Shown here: in pieces, positions 24,861 through 33,803 of the stretch
Numbering within the stretch: the stretch's first letter is position 1
Layout of the letters: each line of letters starts with the position of its first letter
From: Planotetraspora phitsanulokensis
GTDB lineage: Bacteria > Actinomycetota > Actinomycetes > Streptosporangiales > Streptosporangiaceae
Assembly: GCF_016863295.1 (NCBI RefSeq)
Contig: NZ_BOOP01000031.1
Coordinates: 1-64,000, forward strand
Direction: 5' to 3'
DNA length: 64,000 bases
Notes under the pieces: model-generated
Seen by the model: only the letters and a program-made list of their open reading frames with translations
Databases searched by the model: none
What the model was told of the DNA's origin: nothing
Position numbers and translations under genes: made by a program

Positions 24861-25706
24861 ATGGAAAGCGCGCCGAGCAGGACGGCGATGTTTGCGGCCG
24901 TGTCGCGTGGATTGTTTCGCCTGGAGACGGCGTCGCCGTGGGTACTGGACGATGTGCTGGCCCTGGTGCTTGTCGGCCCGGTATGGCAGCAGCTGCGAGA
25001 CCAGTTCGATCCGCTGTTCCCCGGCCCGGTCCGCAGCGAGTCCCGTGCGGCTGTCTGCACCCGCAGCCGGTACGCCGAGGACCGGCTGGCTGCTGGTGCC
25101 TTCACGCAGTACGTGATTCTTGGCGCGGGGCTTGACTCGTTTGCGTGGCGGCGGCCGGATCTGCTCGGCTCGCTGACGGTGTTCGAGGTTGATCACCCTG
25201 CCTCCCAGGCCTGGAAGCTCGAGCGGGTCAGGGAGCTCGGCCTGCCGCTCAGCGACTCGCAGGTATTCGTGCCGGTTGATTTCGAGGCCGGACCGGTTCA
25301 GGATGTTCTGGGCCTGGCTGGGTTCGACTGGGCGCAGCCGGCGATGTTCTGCTGGACGGGCGTCGCCCCCTATCTGACGGCACAGGCGATCGAGTCGACG
25401 TTGCGCACGATCGCGGCGGCTGCTCCCGGGTCTGAGGTGGTGTTCTCCTACCGGGCCGAGGACTGTGCGCTCGACGACGCGGGGACGGAATTCGCCCGTA
25501 TCTACACGCCGATCGCGGCTTCTGCAGGCGAGCCTCTTCAGCCTGGCTGGCCGGTATCCGAGATCGAGAGGCTGATCAGCCGGTGCGGGCTAAAGGTCGT
25601 GGACCACCCCGCACGTGCAGACCTCCAGCAGCGGTACTTCGCCGGCCGTACCGATGGCCTGCGGCCCTATACCTTCGAGACCCTGGTGGCCGCGCGGGTC
25701 ACCTGA
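24861..25706 (+). CDS. Class I SAM-dependent methyltransferase (LCM/TIGR00027 type)
   Basis: A 281-residue methyltransferase of the leucine-carboxyl-methyltransferase-like family abundant in actinobacteria. The SAM motif is YVILGAGLDSFAWRRPD, followed by the acidic FEVDHPASQAWKLERVRE and by FCWTGVAPYLTAQAIESTLR, all family hallmarks. The N-terminal SRTAMFAAVSRG is also typical. ATG24861 follows GAGGAGG by five bases. The natural substrate of the family is generally unknown (polyketide or small acid O-methylation in studied cases). Its stop lies only a few bases from a truncated transposase, so the 3' flank has been rearranged, though the protein itself appears complete. Confidence 0.85.
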   Translation: MESAPSRTAMFAAVSRGLFRLETASPWVLDDVLALVLVGPVWQQLRDQFDPLFPGPVRSESRAAVCTRSRYAEDRLAAGAFTQYVILGAGLDSFAWRRPDLLGSLTVFEVDHPASQAWKLERVRELGLPLSDSQVFVPVDFEAGPVQDVLGLAGFDWAQPAMFCWTGVAPYLTAQAIESTLRTIAAAAPGSEVVFSYRAEDCALDDAGTEFARIYTPIAASAGEPLQPGWPVSEIERLISRCGLKVVDHPARADLQQRYFAGRTDGLRPYTFETLVAARVT

Positions 25707-26797
25707 GCGAGCGCAGGCCTGGGGTCCGCTGCCGGTGCGGATCTGGGAGGCGTCTTCGCCGTAGCTGACGTCGCGGAGGTGGTGCAGGGCCTCGATCTGC
25801 CAGTGGCCGCGGATCCAGGCGGCGAGCTGGGCGGGGGTTGCCTGGTGGGCGTCCAGGCTGGTGATGGCGTAGACGGTGACGGTCCGCCACCTCCCGCCGT
25901 CCAGCGGCCGGATCTGGCGGGTGAGGCAGATGGCCTGTGCGGCGTGCGGGAAGGCGAGCCCGGCGGCGACGGCCGCGGCCTTGAGGGTGCGGTGCTCCTG
26001 GCGGCCATGGCCCCGGTTGTGCTGGCGGGAGGCGACCGGGATGTGCCGCCAGGGCAGGTTCTTGACCTGGGCGTACAGGCCCGGCTGGTTCTTCTTGACC
26101 ACCAGGATGTAATGGGCCCTCCTGCCGGTGACAAGGAACTCGGCGTGCTCGCGCTGGGTGTGCAGGGCGTCGGCGGTGATGACGCACCCGGCCAGTCCAG
26201 CGGCTCGAGCAGCGGCGCGAACCGGGTGATCTCGTTGGTCTTGCCGTCCACCCGGACCTGGCCGAGCACAACACCACAGCGCTGGTCGAGGGCGGCCAGC
26301 AGGTGCACCGGCTGGCCGTCGGCGCTGGCGTGACGGGTGCCCCGCACCGCCTTGCCGTCCACCGCGACCGCCCGCCGGCGGCGCCGTCCGTGTCCTGCTG
26401 CCTGGCCGGCGGCGTGCAGCCGCGCATCCAGCCAGGACTCGACGGCGGCATCCAGCCGGTCAGCGTCCACGGCTTCCAGCACGCGGCGGATGGTAGCCTC
26501 ATCCGGCGGCACGAACCGCCGGGTCAGCGGATCGCGGCGGACGCCCAGAGCGGCCAGGACCTGCGGCGGCGCATCCGCGACCCACTCGCCGACCGCGGTG
26601 AACGACGTCGCCCCGGCCGCCATTAACAACGACGTCAGGCTGTGCCGCACGCCGCGCCGATTCCGCGGATCCGGCACCCATGCCAGGTACTCCGCCAGGC
26701 CTGGGCACTGGCCCGACAGCAGCGCGCGGTCACTGGCCGGCAAACGTGAAAGCTCTTCCAGGGCGGCGCTGATCGAGGATGATGACAAGGCAGGCAC
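25707..26797 (-). pseudogene. ISAs1-family transposase, frameshifted and 3'-truncated
   Basis: From GTG26797 the first 200 or so residues read as an ISAs1 (H-repeat) transposase: CPGLAEYLAWVPDPRNRRGV, VAVDGKAVRGTRH, LLAALDQRCGVVLGQVRVDGKTNE. Near 26195 the frame shifts: the sequence CTGGACTGGCC appears to lack one C of the expected CTGGACCTGGCC. The next frame then continues VITADALHTQREHAEFL, YILVVKKNQPGLYAQVK and GHWQIEALHHLRDVSYGEDA. Homology stops at about 25720 in IRTGSGPQA, where the last part of the family is missing, next to the methyltransferase stop. Two disruptions make this an inactive relic. Confidence 0.85.
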
Positions 26798-26854
26798 GGT
26801 CTTCCGCAGCGATCACTGGATTCGACACCCACATGATCTTGGAACCGTGCCTGC
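26790..26854. repeat. 11-bp inverted repeat at the transposase 5' end
   Basis: GCAGGCACGGT (26790-26800) and ACCGTGCCTGC (26844-26854) are perfect complements separated by 43 bases, spanning the transposase start. It may be part of the element's subterminal structure; I do not see matching terminal repeats at the other, truncated end. Confidence 0.4.
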
Positions 26855-26889
26855 GCCGCATCCCGGTGAGCGAACCAGACACCCGGTCA

Positions 26890-27240
26890 TAAACAAGCCA
26901 TCACGCCACTATGCCGGGACCCTGGGTCCTTGGTGCCTCTTACCTGGGCGGACGCTGCCGGCCGCCGTCCGATCTCCAAAGCCTGGAGCACGTCTCCGAT
27001 ATGAAGCGCGCCTGATTTCGTGGAGACTCTGACCGTGCCGCCATCGGTGACCTGTCCGCCGGTTGATCCCGACGATCCGGCCGGCCTCCGCAGTACCCAC
27101 TCCCTGAGACACAGGATCCAAATATGCCGTGCGCTCAGCAAGTAGCTTCTTGCGGCCCTACGGAGACCGAACCGGCCGGATCTCGAACACTGCAACTCCT
27201 GAACAAATCAGGTGTTGCAAAGATCACTAGAACCTAGGCA
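26890..27240 (-). pseudogene. IS30-family transposase remnant
   Basis: On the minus strand a short frame reads AYLDPVSQGVGTAEAGRIVG then INRRTGHRWRHG, the helix-turn-helix start of IS30-type transposases. The match shifts frame within 60 residues and then decays. Upstream, GTTCTAGTGATCTTTGCAAC (minus strand, about 27230-27211) resembles the GATC/TTGCAACACC-style terminal repeat of IS30 elements. No catalytic domain survives. It lies between the ISAs1 relic and the small secreted protein gene. Confidence 0.6.
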
Positions 27241-27249
27241 GGCGTTCGA

Positions 27250-27486
27250 TCACTCGCAGGGGGTTTCAACGTAGTCCTGGTAGACGGTTTTCACGCCCCA
27301 GTTGTACGCGCTGCCGTCGCACGTACCCCCGAAGACACCGACCACTTGGGTGTAGGAGTTATCGGAGTAGTACGTACTCTTGCAGGCGTAGCCGAGGGGG
27401 CAGGCCCTGGCTTGGGCGGGACCGGCAGGGAGGGCGACGAGGGCGGTTGTGGCCAGGGCCGCGGCGACGAGGGCGCGACGGATCAT
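27250..27486 (-). CDS. Small secreted DUF6289-like protein
   Basis: A 78-residue exported protein. The signal peptide is MIRRALVAAALATTALVALP, cleaved near AQARA. The mature part of about 50 residues has four Cys in CPLGYACKSTYYSD, GGTCDG and the final TPCE. This pattern is that of small actinobacterial secreted proteins grouped as DUF6289; no function is known to me. ATG27486 follows GGAAGGA by seven bases. An in-frame extension to 27552 is not needed. Confidence 0.75.
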   Translation of the reverse strand: MIRRALVAAALATTALVALPAGPAQARACPLGYACKSTYYSDNSYTQVVGVFGGTCDGSAYNWGVKTVYQDYVETPCE

Positions 27487-27816
27487 GCAAGGTCCTTCCT
27501 GAGCACGGAACGGCGTGGGTTCCGCCACCCGTCGGGCGGCGGCCCAACCCATGATCGAAATGATCCGTCACGTTCACATGAAACGCAATACTCACTCATA
27601 TTCGTGCGTTCTGTAGAATGCCTAATGCATTCGCCCCGCTCGCCGAAATGTGCACCCGCCCAAGCGTCAATCGTTCACACCAAAGCGTTTGCCTGTTGTC
27701 ACGCTCGGCACTTATGTCCTTCCACCTTTATCGCGTGGACGATTCCGGCCCACCCTAAACCGATTTTATGTTTCCGATTCACCAAGCACTCGTCGACCAA
27801 CTGGAGCAGAGATGCC
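27487..27816. other. Intergenic region, low G+C
   Basis: About 330 bases of comparatively A/T-rich DNA. It presumably holds the promoter of the leftward small secreted protein. No gene or clear promoter is seen. Confidence 0.4.
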
Positions 27817-28068
27817 ATGTCGACATTTTTCTAGTATTCGGACGAGAAGCTGCCGGACAGGTTCGAGATCCGCATCCTCCTCCTCGCTGACAAGGAAGGA
27901 CGCACCTACGAGGTGAGCACGTTCAACGGCGGGCCGAAGCACGGTGAGACCAATGCCCGGTGGATGCCGTCAAGCAAGGAGGACGGCCTGACGGGTGGCC
28001 TGCGGGAGTCGGTCGAGACGATCGCGGCGGCGCTGACGGGGGTGGCCGGGGCGTGGGGTCACCGGTAG
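27817..28068 (+). pseudogene. Small ORF interrupted by an in-frame TAG
   Basis: From ATG27817 (GGAGCAGAG upstream) the frame reads MSTFF, then TAG at 27832-27834. It then stays open for 77 more codons with coding-like content, beginning YSDEKLPDRFEIRILLLADK and including TFNGGPKHGETNARWMPSS, to TAG at 28066-28068. No alternative start lies between the amber codon and the conserved-looking part. I read it as a small gene broken by a nonsense mutation; readthrough or a sequencing error are alternatives. I do not recognise the family. Confidence 0.45.
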
Positions 28069-28085
28069 GTGTGCGTATGCACGCG

Positions 28086-28121
28086 AGGAAGCCCTGGAGC
28101 CAGGCGGTGCCGGGGCTTCCT
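28086..28121 (+). terminator. Hairpin after the interrupted ORF
   Basis: AGGAAGCCC and GGGCTTCCT form a perfect 9-bp stem with an 18-base loop, followed by TCGTTC. Its position 18 bases after the ORF stop suggests that the broken ORF was once an expressed unit. Confidence 0.5.
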
Positions 28122-28324
28122 TCGTTCAGGAGCGCTGTCAAACGTCTGCAGGGTGATCGCGAGTTGTAAGGGGTGACTCCTTGACGGCTGGGAGGCGGGC
28201 TGCTGGAAGGCTTCTCGGTGGTCCGACGACACGACCGCTGAGAAGTGGGAGGCGACGCGGCCTCACAATCAGGTGCGGTGTGTCGTCGAACCGGGTGAGG
28301 GCAACTGCGGCAAAGGGAGTCAGC

Positions 28325-29254
28325 ATGACCACTCGATCCGAGCCAGGAGACGACCAGGCCGATCCGAGCCTGAGCGCGATCATGAGCGAGCGGCGTCAGC
28401 TGATCAATCTCGCGTACCGCCTCCTCGGCTCCCTGGCCGAGGCGGAGGATGTCGTGCAGGAGACGTACGCCCGCTGGTACGCCATGTCCCGGCAGCAGCA
28501 GGAGGCCATCGAATCCCCCGGAGGCTGGCTGACGAGGGTCGCCAGTCGTATCTGCCTCGACGTGCTCGGTTCGGCGCGGGCCCGGCGCGAGCGCTACGTG
28601 GGCGAATGGATCCCGGAGCCGCTGCCCGAACCCACGGAGTTGGGCGGCGCCGCGGTCGACCCGGCCGACCGGGTCACTCTCGACGAGTCGGTCAGCATGG
28701 CCTTCCTCGTCGTGCTCGAATCGATGACCCCGGCCGAGCGCGTCGCGTTCATCCTTCACGACGTGTTCCGCTACTCCTTCCCCGAGGTGGCCGAGATCGT
28801 CGGCCGTACGCCGGCCGCGTGCCGCCAGTTGGCCTCGTCGGCCCGCCGCCGCGTACGCGCGCAGCAGGCCCCCGCGACCGCGACAGCCCAGCGCGCCGGC
28901 ATCGTCAGGGACTTCAAGGAGGCGTGGGAGGCCAGGGACATCGAGGCCCTCATCGGCCTCCTCGACCCCGACGCCACGGGGATCGCCGACGGCGGCGGCC
29001 TGGTCAGCGCCGTGTTCCGCCCGATCGAGGGCGGCGAGAAGGTCGCGCGCTACGCCATCGAGCTCGCCGGCTGGGTACCCGACCTGACGATCCTGGAGCG
29101 TACGGTCAACGGTCAGCCCGGCCTGGTGGCTCAGCGAGACGGCGTCACCGTGGTCGTGATGGCGTTCGACATCGTCGGCGACCGGATCAAGCACATCTGG
29201 GCCGTACGCAACCCCGAGAAGCTCCGTCCCTGGACGGCGGAGCAACAGCACTAG
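28325..29254 (+). CDS. ECF41-type RNA polymerase sigma factor (SigJ-like)
   Basis: A 309-residue ECF sigma factor. Region 2 is LINLAYRLLGSLAEAEDVVQ with ETYARWY; region 4 covers about residues 130-180 (LESMTPAERVAFILHDVFRY, then FPEVAEIVGRTPAACRQLAS). A SnoaL-like C-terminal extension replaces a separate anti-sigma factor and contains the ECF41 signatures DGGG (residues about 220) and NPEKL near the end. In this group the extension itself controls activity. ATG28325 is used. The typical partner, a carboxymuconolactone-decarboxylase-like oxidoreductase, is absent; the next gene is a LAL regulator. Confidence 0.88.
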   Translation: MTTRSEPGDDQADPSLSAIMSERRQLINLAYRLLGSLAEAEDVVQETYARWYAMSRQQQEAIESPGGWLTRVASRICLDVLGSARARRERYVGEWIPEPLPEPTELGGAAVDPADRVTLDESVSMAFLVVLESMTPAERVAFILHDVFRYSFPEVAEIVGRTPAACRQLASSARRRVRAQQAPATATAQRAGIVRDFKEAWEARDIEALIGLLDPDATGIADGGGLVSAVFRPIEGGEKVARYAIELAGWVPDLTILERTVNGQPGLVAQRDGVTVVVMAFDIVGDRIKHIWAVRNPEKLRPWTAEQQH

Positions 29255-29319
29255 AGCGGGCGGCCGGCAGACCGGGATCCGCCTGCCGCCCGCGGGTGCC
29301 GCGACGTAAGATCACGAAA

Positions 29320-32028
29320 GTGTTACTGGGAAGAGACCCGGAGCTGGAAGTCGTCGATCGCTTGGTCGACGGGGTGCGGGCGAGTACCGGCCGCGCGCTG
29401 GTAGTCGTGGGTGAGCCCGGAATCGGCAAGTCGGCGCTCATGGACCACGCGATGGGCCGAGCCGGGCAGGAAATGCGCGTGCTGCGGGTGGCCGGCGTCG
29501 AAGGCGAGGCCGAGTTGCCCTACTCCGCCCTTCACCTTCTGTTGCGCCCGGTCCTCGACCGGATCGAGGTGCTCCCCGCGCTCCAGGCGTCCGCGCTCCG
29601 TGCCGCTTTCGGGATGGAACCCGCCGCCGGCGCGGATCGGCTTCTGGTCGGGCTCGCCACCCTCACGCTGCTGTCCGACCTGGCCGCGGAACGGCCCCTG
29701 TTGTGTCTGGTCGATGACGGCCACTGGGTCGACACCGCGTCCGCCGCCGCTCTGCACTTCGTGGGACGACGCCTCGAGCATGACCCGATCGGCCTGATCG
29801 TGGCCGTCAGGGAACAGGGCGGCCCATCCGACCACGCATCGTCCTTCGCGACCCTGCCGGTCATGCGGCTCGCCGCGCTGCCACGAGAAGCGGCGACGGC
29901 CCTGCTCGCGAGGGAGGCGCCGGAGTTGCCGGCGCGGCTCCGGAACCGGGTGCTGGCCGCGGCGAGAGGCAATCCGCTCGCATTGCGTGAGTTGCCCAAG
30001 ACGGTCGATGACGAGGAGCCGTCGGGCACCGATCCTCTGCCGATCACCGAATGCCTGCGGCGCGCTTTCACCGGGCAGATCGACCGGCTTGAGGACGCGG
30101 CCCGCAAGCTGCTCGTGATCATCGCGGCGGAGGGCACCGGTGACCTGGGCACGGTCATGCGGGTGGCCGACCTCCTCGGCGTGCCGAGGACCACCCTCGC
30201 CGAAGCCGAGCGGGCCGGGCTCGTCGTCGTCACCGCCGGCTCGGTGCGGTTCCGCCATCCGCTGGTGCGGACCGCGGCCTACCAGGGGGCTCTGTTCACC
30301 CAGCGGCAGGTCGTGCACCAGGCCCTCGCCATGACCGTGGAGACGAGCGACCCGCACCGATGGGCCTGGCATCTGGCCGCCGCGGCGTTCGGGCCGGACG
30401 AGCATGCGGCCGCCGCCCTGGAACGCACGGCGGAGAGCTCCCTGCAGCGAGACGGCCAGGCTGTGGCCGTCGCGGCCTATGAGCGGTCGGCTCAACTCAG
30501 CGAGGACGGGCCGGCGCGGAGCCGGCGGCTGTCGGCCGCCGCCATGGCGGCGATCGAGGCGGGGCAGTTCGTCCGCGCCGGGGAGCTGTGCGACGCCGCC
30601 GCCCGGTTGACCGACGAGCCCGCCGTCCTCGCACGGCTGGCGGGTGCCCGCGGGCGGCTGGAGTTCGAGCGCGGCAACCCGAGGGCCGCCGCGAGACTGA
30701 TGATCGACGGAGCCGCCAAGGTCCCCGTCGAGGCTCCGGAGGACGCCGCCGAGATGCTGGTGCTGGCGACCTACTACGCCGGGCACGGTGTGGACCTCCC
30801 GCTGGCGGGCCAAGCGGTGACGATGCTGAACTCGCTCGATCTTCCGGCGAACCATGGCTTCCAGCCGTACATGCGCCAGGCACGCGGATTGTACCAGCTC
30901 ATCGCGGGTGAGGCAGCCGACCACGCCACGTTCGAGGCACTCCGCCCCACCTCGGTCTGGGAGCAGTCCTGGACGGCGCGGGCGCTCAACTTCGCCGGGC
31001 GTGCTTCAGAGGCGCTGGAGATATCCACGGCCATGGTCGCCCAAACCCGGGCAGACGGCCTCATCGGGCATCTCGCCAACGCCCTCTTCCACCAGTCCTG
31101 CGCTCAGACCTTGCTCGGCCGCTGCCGGGCCGCGGCCGAGTCGGCGGAACAGGGCCTCATGATCGCGGCCGACACGGATCAGGGATCGGTCGCGACCTAT
31201 CTGCGTGGCCTGCTCGCGTGGCTGGCGGCGCTGGACGGAGACGACCAGCGCTGTCGTGCGTTCGCCGATGAGGCGATCCGCTATGCGGACGATCACGGAG
31301 CCCCGCCGAGCGCGGCGGACGCGACCTGGGCGCTGGCACTGCTCGATCTCGGCAACGGCCGCTACGAGTCCGCGCTGAGCCGCATGGAGAACCGGTGGCA
31401 GGGCTGGCCGCACAGCAGCGCCAGGGTCCGGGCCACCGCCGACCACATCGAGGCCGCGGTCCGGGCGGGGGAGCCCGGCATCGCCGCCCGCCTGATCGGT
31501 GAACTCGACGCCGACATCGGGAAGCTTCTCGACCCGTGCGCTCCGTCCATCATCGCCCGCTGCCGCGCCTTGGTCAGCCCGGCGCGGGAGGCCGAACACC
31601 ACTTCGTCACGGCCCTGCGGCAGGGGGAGTGCCAGGACCGGCCGTTCGACCGAGCGCGCACCCTGTTCGCCTATGGGACGTGGCTCCGAAGGGAACACCG
31701 CAAGACCGAGGCGAGGAGCCGGCTCCGGGCCGCAGTGGAGATCTTCCAACGGTCCGGCGCGACGCTCTGGGCGAGCCGCGCGCAGGGTGAGTTGCGGGCC
31801 ACCGGTGATCGGTCCGCCACCCGCTCACCCGAGCCCGGCCTGATCGACCGGTTGACACCCCAGGAGTTCCAGATCGTACGGCTCGCCGCGACCGGCGCCA
31901 CCAACCGCGACATCGGAACGCAGCTGTTCATCAGCCCGCGTACGGTGGCCCAGCATCTGTACCGGGCCTTCCCCAAGCTCGGCATCACCACCCGTACCGA
32001 GCTCGCCGCCCTCAACCTCGACCTATGA
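29320..32028 (+). CDS. Large ATP-binding LuxR (LAL) family transcriptional regulator
   Basis: A 902-residue regulator. N-terminal ATPase: LLGRDPELEVVDRLV, Walker A GEPGIGKSAL at about 31-40, Walker B-like LLCLVDDGHWVD. The middle is a long helical region; the C-terminal LuxR helix-turn-helix is LTPQEFQIVRLAATGATNRD followed by FISPRTVAQHL. GTG29320 is taken as the start because the family begins at LLGRD; the ribosome-binding site there is weak (TAAG). It lies 65 bases after the ECF41 gene on the same strand and may be co-transcribed. Targets are unknown. Confidence 0.88.
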   Translation: MLLGRDPELEVVDRLVDGVRASTGRALVVVGEPGIGKSALMDHAMGRAGQEMRVLRVAGVEGEAELPYSALHLLLRPVLDRIEVLPALQASALRAAFGMEPAAGADRLLVGLATLTLLSDLAAERPLLCLVDDGHWVDTASAAALHFVGRRLEHDPIGLIVAVREQGGPSDHASSFATLPVMRLAALPREAATALLAREAPELPARLRNRVLAAARGNPLALRELPKTVDDEEPSGTDPLPITECLRRAFTGQIDRLEDAARKLLVIIAAEGTGDLGTVMRVADLLGVPRTTLAEAERAGLVVVTAGSVRFRHPLVRTAAYQGALFTQRQVVHQALAMTVETSDPHRWAWHLAAAAFGPDEHAAAALERTAESSLQRDGQAVAVAAYERSAQLSEDGPARSRRLSAAAMAAIEAGQFVRAGELCDAAARLTDEPAVLARLAGARGRLEFERGNPRAAARLMIDGAAKVPVEAPEDAAEMLVLATYYAGHGVDLPLAGQAVTMLNSLDLPANHGFQPYMRQARGLYQLIAGEAADHATFEALRPTSVWEQSWTARALNFAGRASEALEISTAMVAQTRADGLIGHLANALFHQSCAQTLLGRCRAAAESAEQGLMIAADTDQGSVATYLRGLLAWLAALDGDDQRCRAFADEAIRYADDHGAPPSAADATWALALLDLGNGRYESALSRMENRWQGWPHSSARVRATADHIEAAVRAGEPGIAARLIGELDADIGKLLDPCAPSIIARCRALVSPAREAEHHFVTALRQGECQDRPFDRARTLFAYGTWLRREHRKTEARSRLRAAVEIFQRSGATLWASRAQGELRATGDRSATRSPEPGLIDRLTPQEFQIVRLAATGATNRDIGTQLFISPRTVAQHLYRAFPKLGITTRTELAALNLDL

Positions 32029-32247
32029 CACCGTCCCTTCGCCACTGTGGCGTGTAAGTCATCTGACTCAGGTCTCCGAAAGGGGCCGGCCTGGGAGTGG
32101 CGGACGATTGGGCCCGTCACAGACCTGGAGCGCACGACCGGGTGCCCTTCTGGGCGAGTTGAGCAATCTTTCGGATTCGGCCGAAGATCACACGCTTATA
32201 ACGTGCCCATGGAGCACGACCGTCCCGTCCGAATAAGGGGAATCGCG

Positions 32248-32670
32248 ATGAACAAGCTTGTTAAGACGCTGGCGGTGGCCGGCGCGGCGGCATGCGCGCT
32301 CGCCGTCTCCGCACCCGCCCAGGCCGCGTCCAACCCGTACAACCACGAGTCGGTGTGCGGCTCCGGCTACTACAACATCGACCACCACGACCTGTACACC
32401 TCGAGCGGGATCAAGGTCGCCACGATCTGGCTCGACTACAACGGCAGCTCCAACTGCGTGACCACGTTCGAGTACTCCACCCTCGCTGAGGTGTTCCTGA
32501 AGGCCACCCTGCAGGTGGAGGGTTCCACCACCAAGGTGGACTCCGGCGACTTCAAGTACTACGCCGGTCCCGTGCGTGCGGTCGCGCCCGGCAAGTGCGT
32601 CAAGTGGGGCGGTCAGTGGGACGTCGACCCCGGCGTCTCCTGGACGAGCCAGTGGTCCCACTGCGGCTGA
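32248..32670 (+). CDS. Spore-associated protein A-like secreted protein
   Basis: A 140-residue exported protein. The signal peptide is MNKLVKTLAVAGAAACALAV, ending near AQAAS. The mature domain carries the SapA-like pattern: VCGSGYYNIDHHDL, ATIWLDYNGSSNCVTTF, KVDSGDFKYYAGPVRAVAPG and KCVKWGG, with a final SHCG; its Cys are spaced for disulfides. Related proteins are found on Streptomyces spores and in culture fluid, but their function is unclear. AAGGGGA precedes ATG32248. It is convergent with the AraC gene across a strong terminator. Confidence 0.82.
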   Translation: MNKLVKTLAVAGAAACALAVSAPAQAASNPYNHESVCGSGYYNIDHHDLYTSSGIKVATIWLDYNGSSNCVTTFEYSTLAEVFLKATLQVEGSTTKVDSGDFKYYAGPVRAVAPGKCVKWGGQWDVDPGVSWTSQWSHCG

Positions 32671-32728
32671 CGCGGTGACCGGGTGCCGGCCTCCCCGGCG
32701 TTCTCGGGGATAGCCGTCAGTGACAGGT

Positions 32729-32761
32729 GAAGGCCTCGCGCCAGTCGGGCGCGGGGCCTTC
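32729..32761. terminator. 14-bp bidirectional hairpin
   Basis: GAAGGCCTCGCGCC and GGCGCGGGGCCTTC pair over 14 positions with one T-G wobble around a 5-base loop, between the convergent SapA-like and AraC genes. Confidence 0.8.
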
Positions 32762-32809
32762 AGGCCGTGACCACTCGACGTGGACGGCTGGAGCGTCGAG
32801 TCACCCCGC

Positions 32810-33694
32810 TCACGCGCTGCCCCTGGCGCGAGCGCGGAAGGCGGCCGGGGTCTCACCGGCTCGCTGCCGGAAGAACTTGGTGAAGACCGTGGGCTCGGGG
32901 AAGCCGAGCTGCTCGCCGACGGCCGTGACCGCCAGGTCGGTGTGCACGAGCTGACGCTTGGCCTCGAGCAGGACTCGGTCGTCGATGAAACGTTTGGCGC
33001 CGACGCCGGCGGCTGCTCGTGTCGCGCGGGTGAGGGTGCGGACGCTGTATCCCAGGTCCCTCGCGAAGTCCTCCACACGGCGGGTCCGGGCGAAGTCCCG
33101 ATCCACCGCGCCCTGGAAGCGGCGGAACGCCTCCGTCACGCCCGCCCCGTCGTCGTCCAGGCCGCCTTGTGCCCGTGCCAGCCGCAGGACCAGTACGGCA
33201 AGCAGATGCCGCAGCACCTCCACGTGCGCCTCGAGCGACGGACCGGCCGGGCCGCGACACTCGCTCTCCAGCAGGTCGAGGACAGCGCGTACGGTCTGGT
33301 CCGTGTCCTCAGAGATCAGCGGCTCCCGCCAGGAGGCGTCGACGCGTGCGAGCTCCACGGCACCGGGGCTCAGGAAACTGCGCTCGAAGAGGACGACGGA
33401 ACCTTCGGCCGCGGTGAGGTCGGAGCGGAACTGCTGGATCTGACCAGGACGAAGCCACATCCAGGCGCCTTCGGTCAGCACATGCTCGGTGAAGTCCGCG
33501 CAGTAGCGCAGGGTGCCCGATCGCACGGTGATGATCTCGTGGAAGGCCAGCCGCTTGGGCGAGTACATGTCGACGTCGTGACCGCGGGCGCGGGCGAGCA
33601 GGCCGGGGAAGTCGAACACCTCCACGCCCGGCGGAGCTCCCACCGAAGCCCTGTACGGGACGTCCGTGACGACGACGTGTCCGTTTCTGTCCAT
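32810..33694 (-). CDS. AraC-family transcriptional regulator
   Basis: A 294-residue regulator with an N-terminal cupin-like sensing domain (YSPKRLAFHEIITVRSGTLR) and a C-terminal AraC double helix-turn-helix. The first motif is RRVEDFARDLGYSVRTLTRA; the second is DLAVTAVGEQLGFPEPTVFT followed by FFRQRAGETPAAFR. ATG33694 follows GGGGA by seven bases; in-frame extension to 33751 is unnecessary. It diverges from the ubiX-ubiD-GMC operon with 198 bases between, and is the likely activator of that operon, sensing an aromatic acid. Confidence 0.88.
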   Translation of the reverse strand: MDRNGHVVVTDVPYRASVGAPPGVEVFDFPGLLARARGHDVDMYSPKRLAFHEIITVRSGTLRYCADFTEHVLTEGAWMWLRPGQIQQFRSDLTAAEGSVVLFERSFLSPGAVELARVDASWREPLISEDTDQTVRAVLDLLESECRGPAGPSLEAHVEVLRHLLAVLVLRLARAQGGLDDDGAGVTEAFRRFQGAVDRDFARTRRVEDFARDLGYSVRTLTRATRAAAGVGAKRFIDDRVLLEAKRQLVHTDLAVTAVGEQLGFPEPTVFTKFFRQRAGETPAAFRARARGSA

Positions 33695-33803
33695 GGTATG
33701 TCCCCAGCGTACCCTCTCGGGGCCTCCGCACCCGTCTAGCGTTGAGTGCAACAGAGCTGGTCAGAGCCGCATGAAGCGCCGATGACCGCGGGCCACACGA
33801 GGA

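Noticed and set aside
28273-29319. Open frame that would extend the second LAL regulator upstream across the sigma-factor gene
   Set aside because: The added part is an off-frame translation of the ECF41 gene; homology begins at LLGRDPELE.
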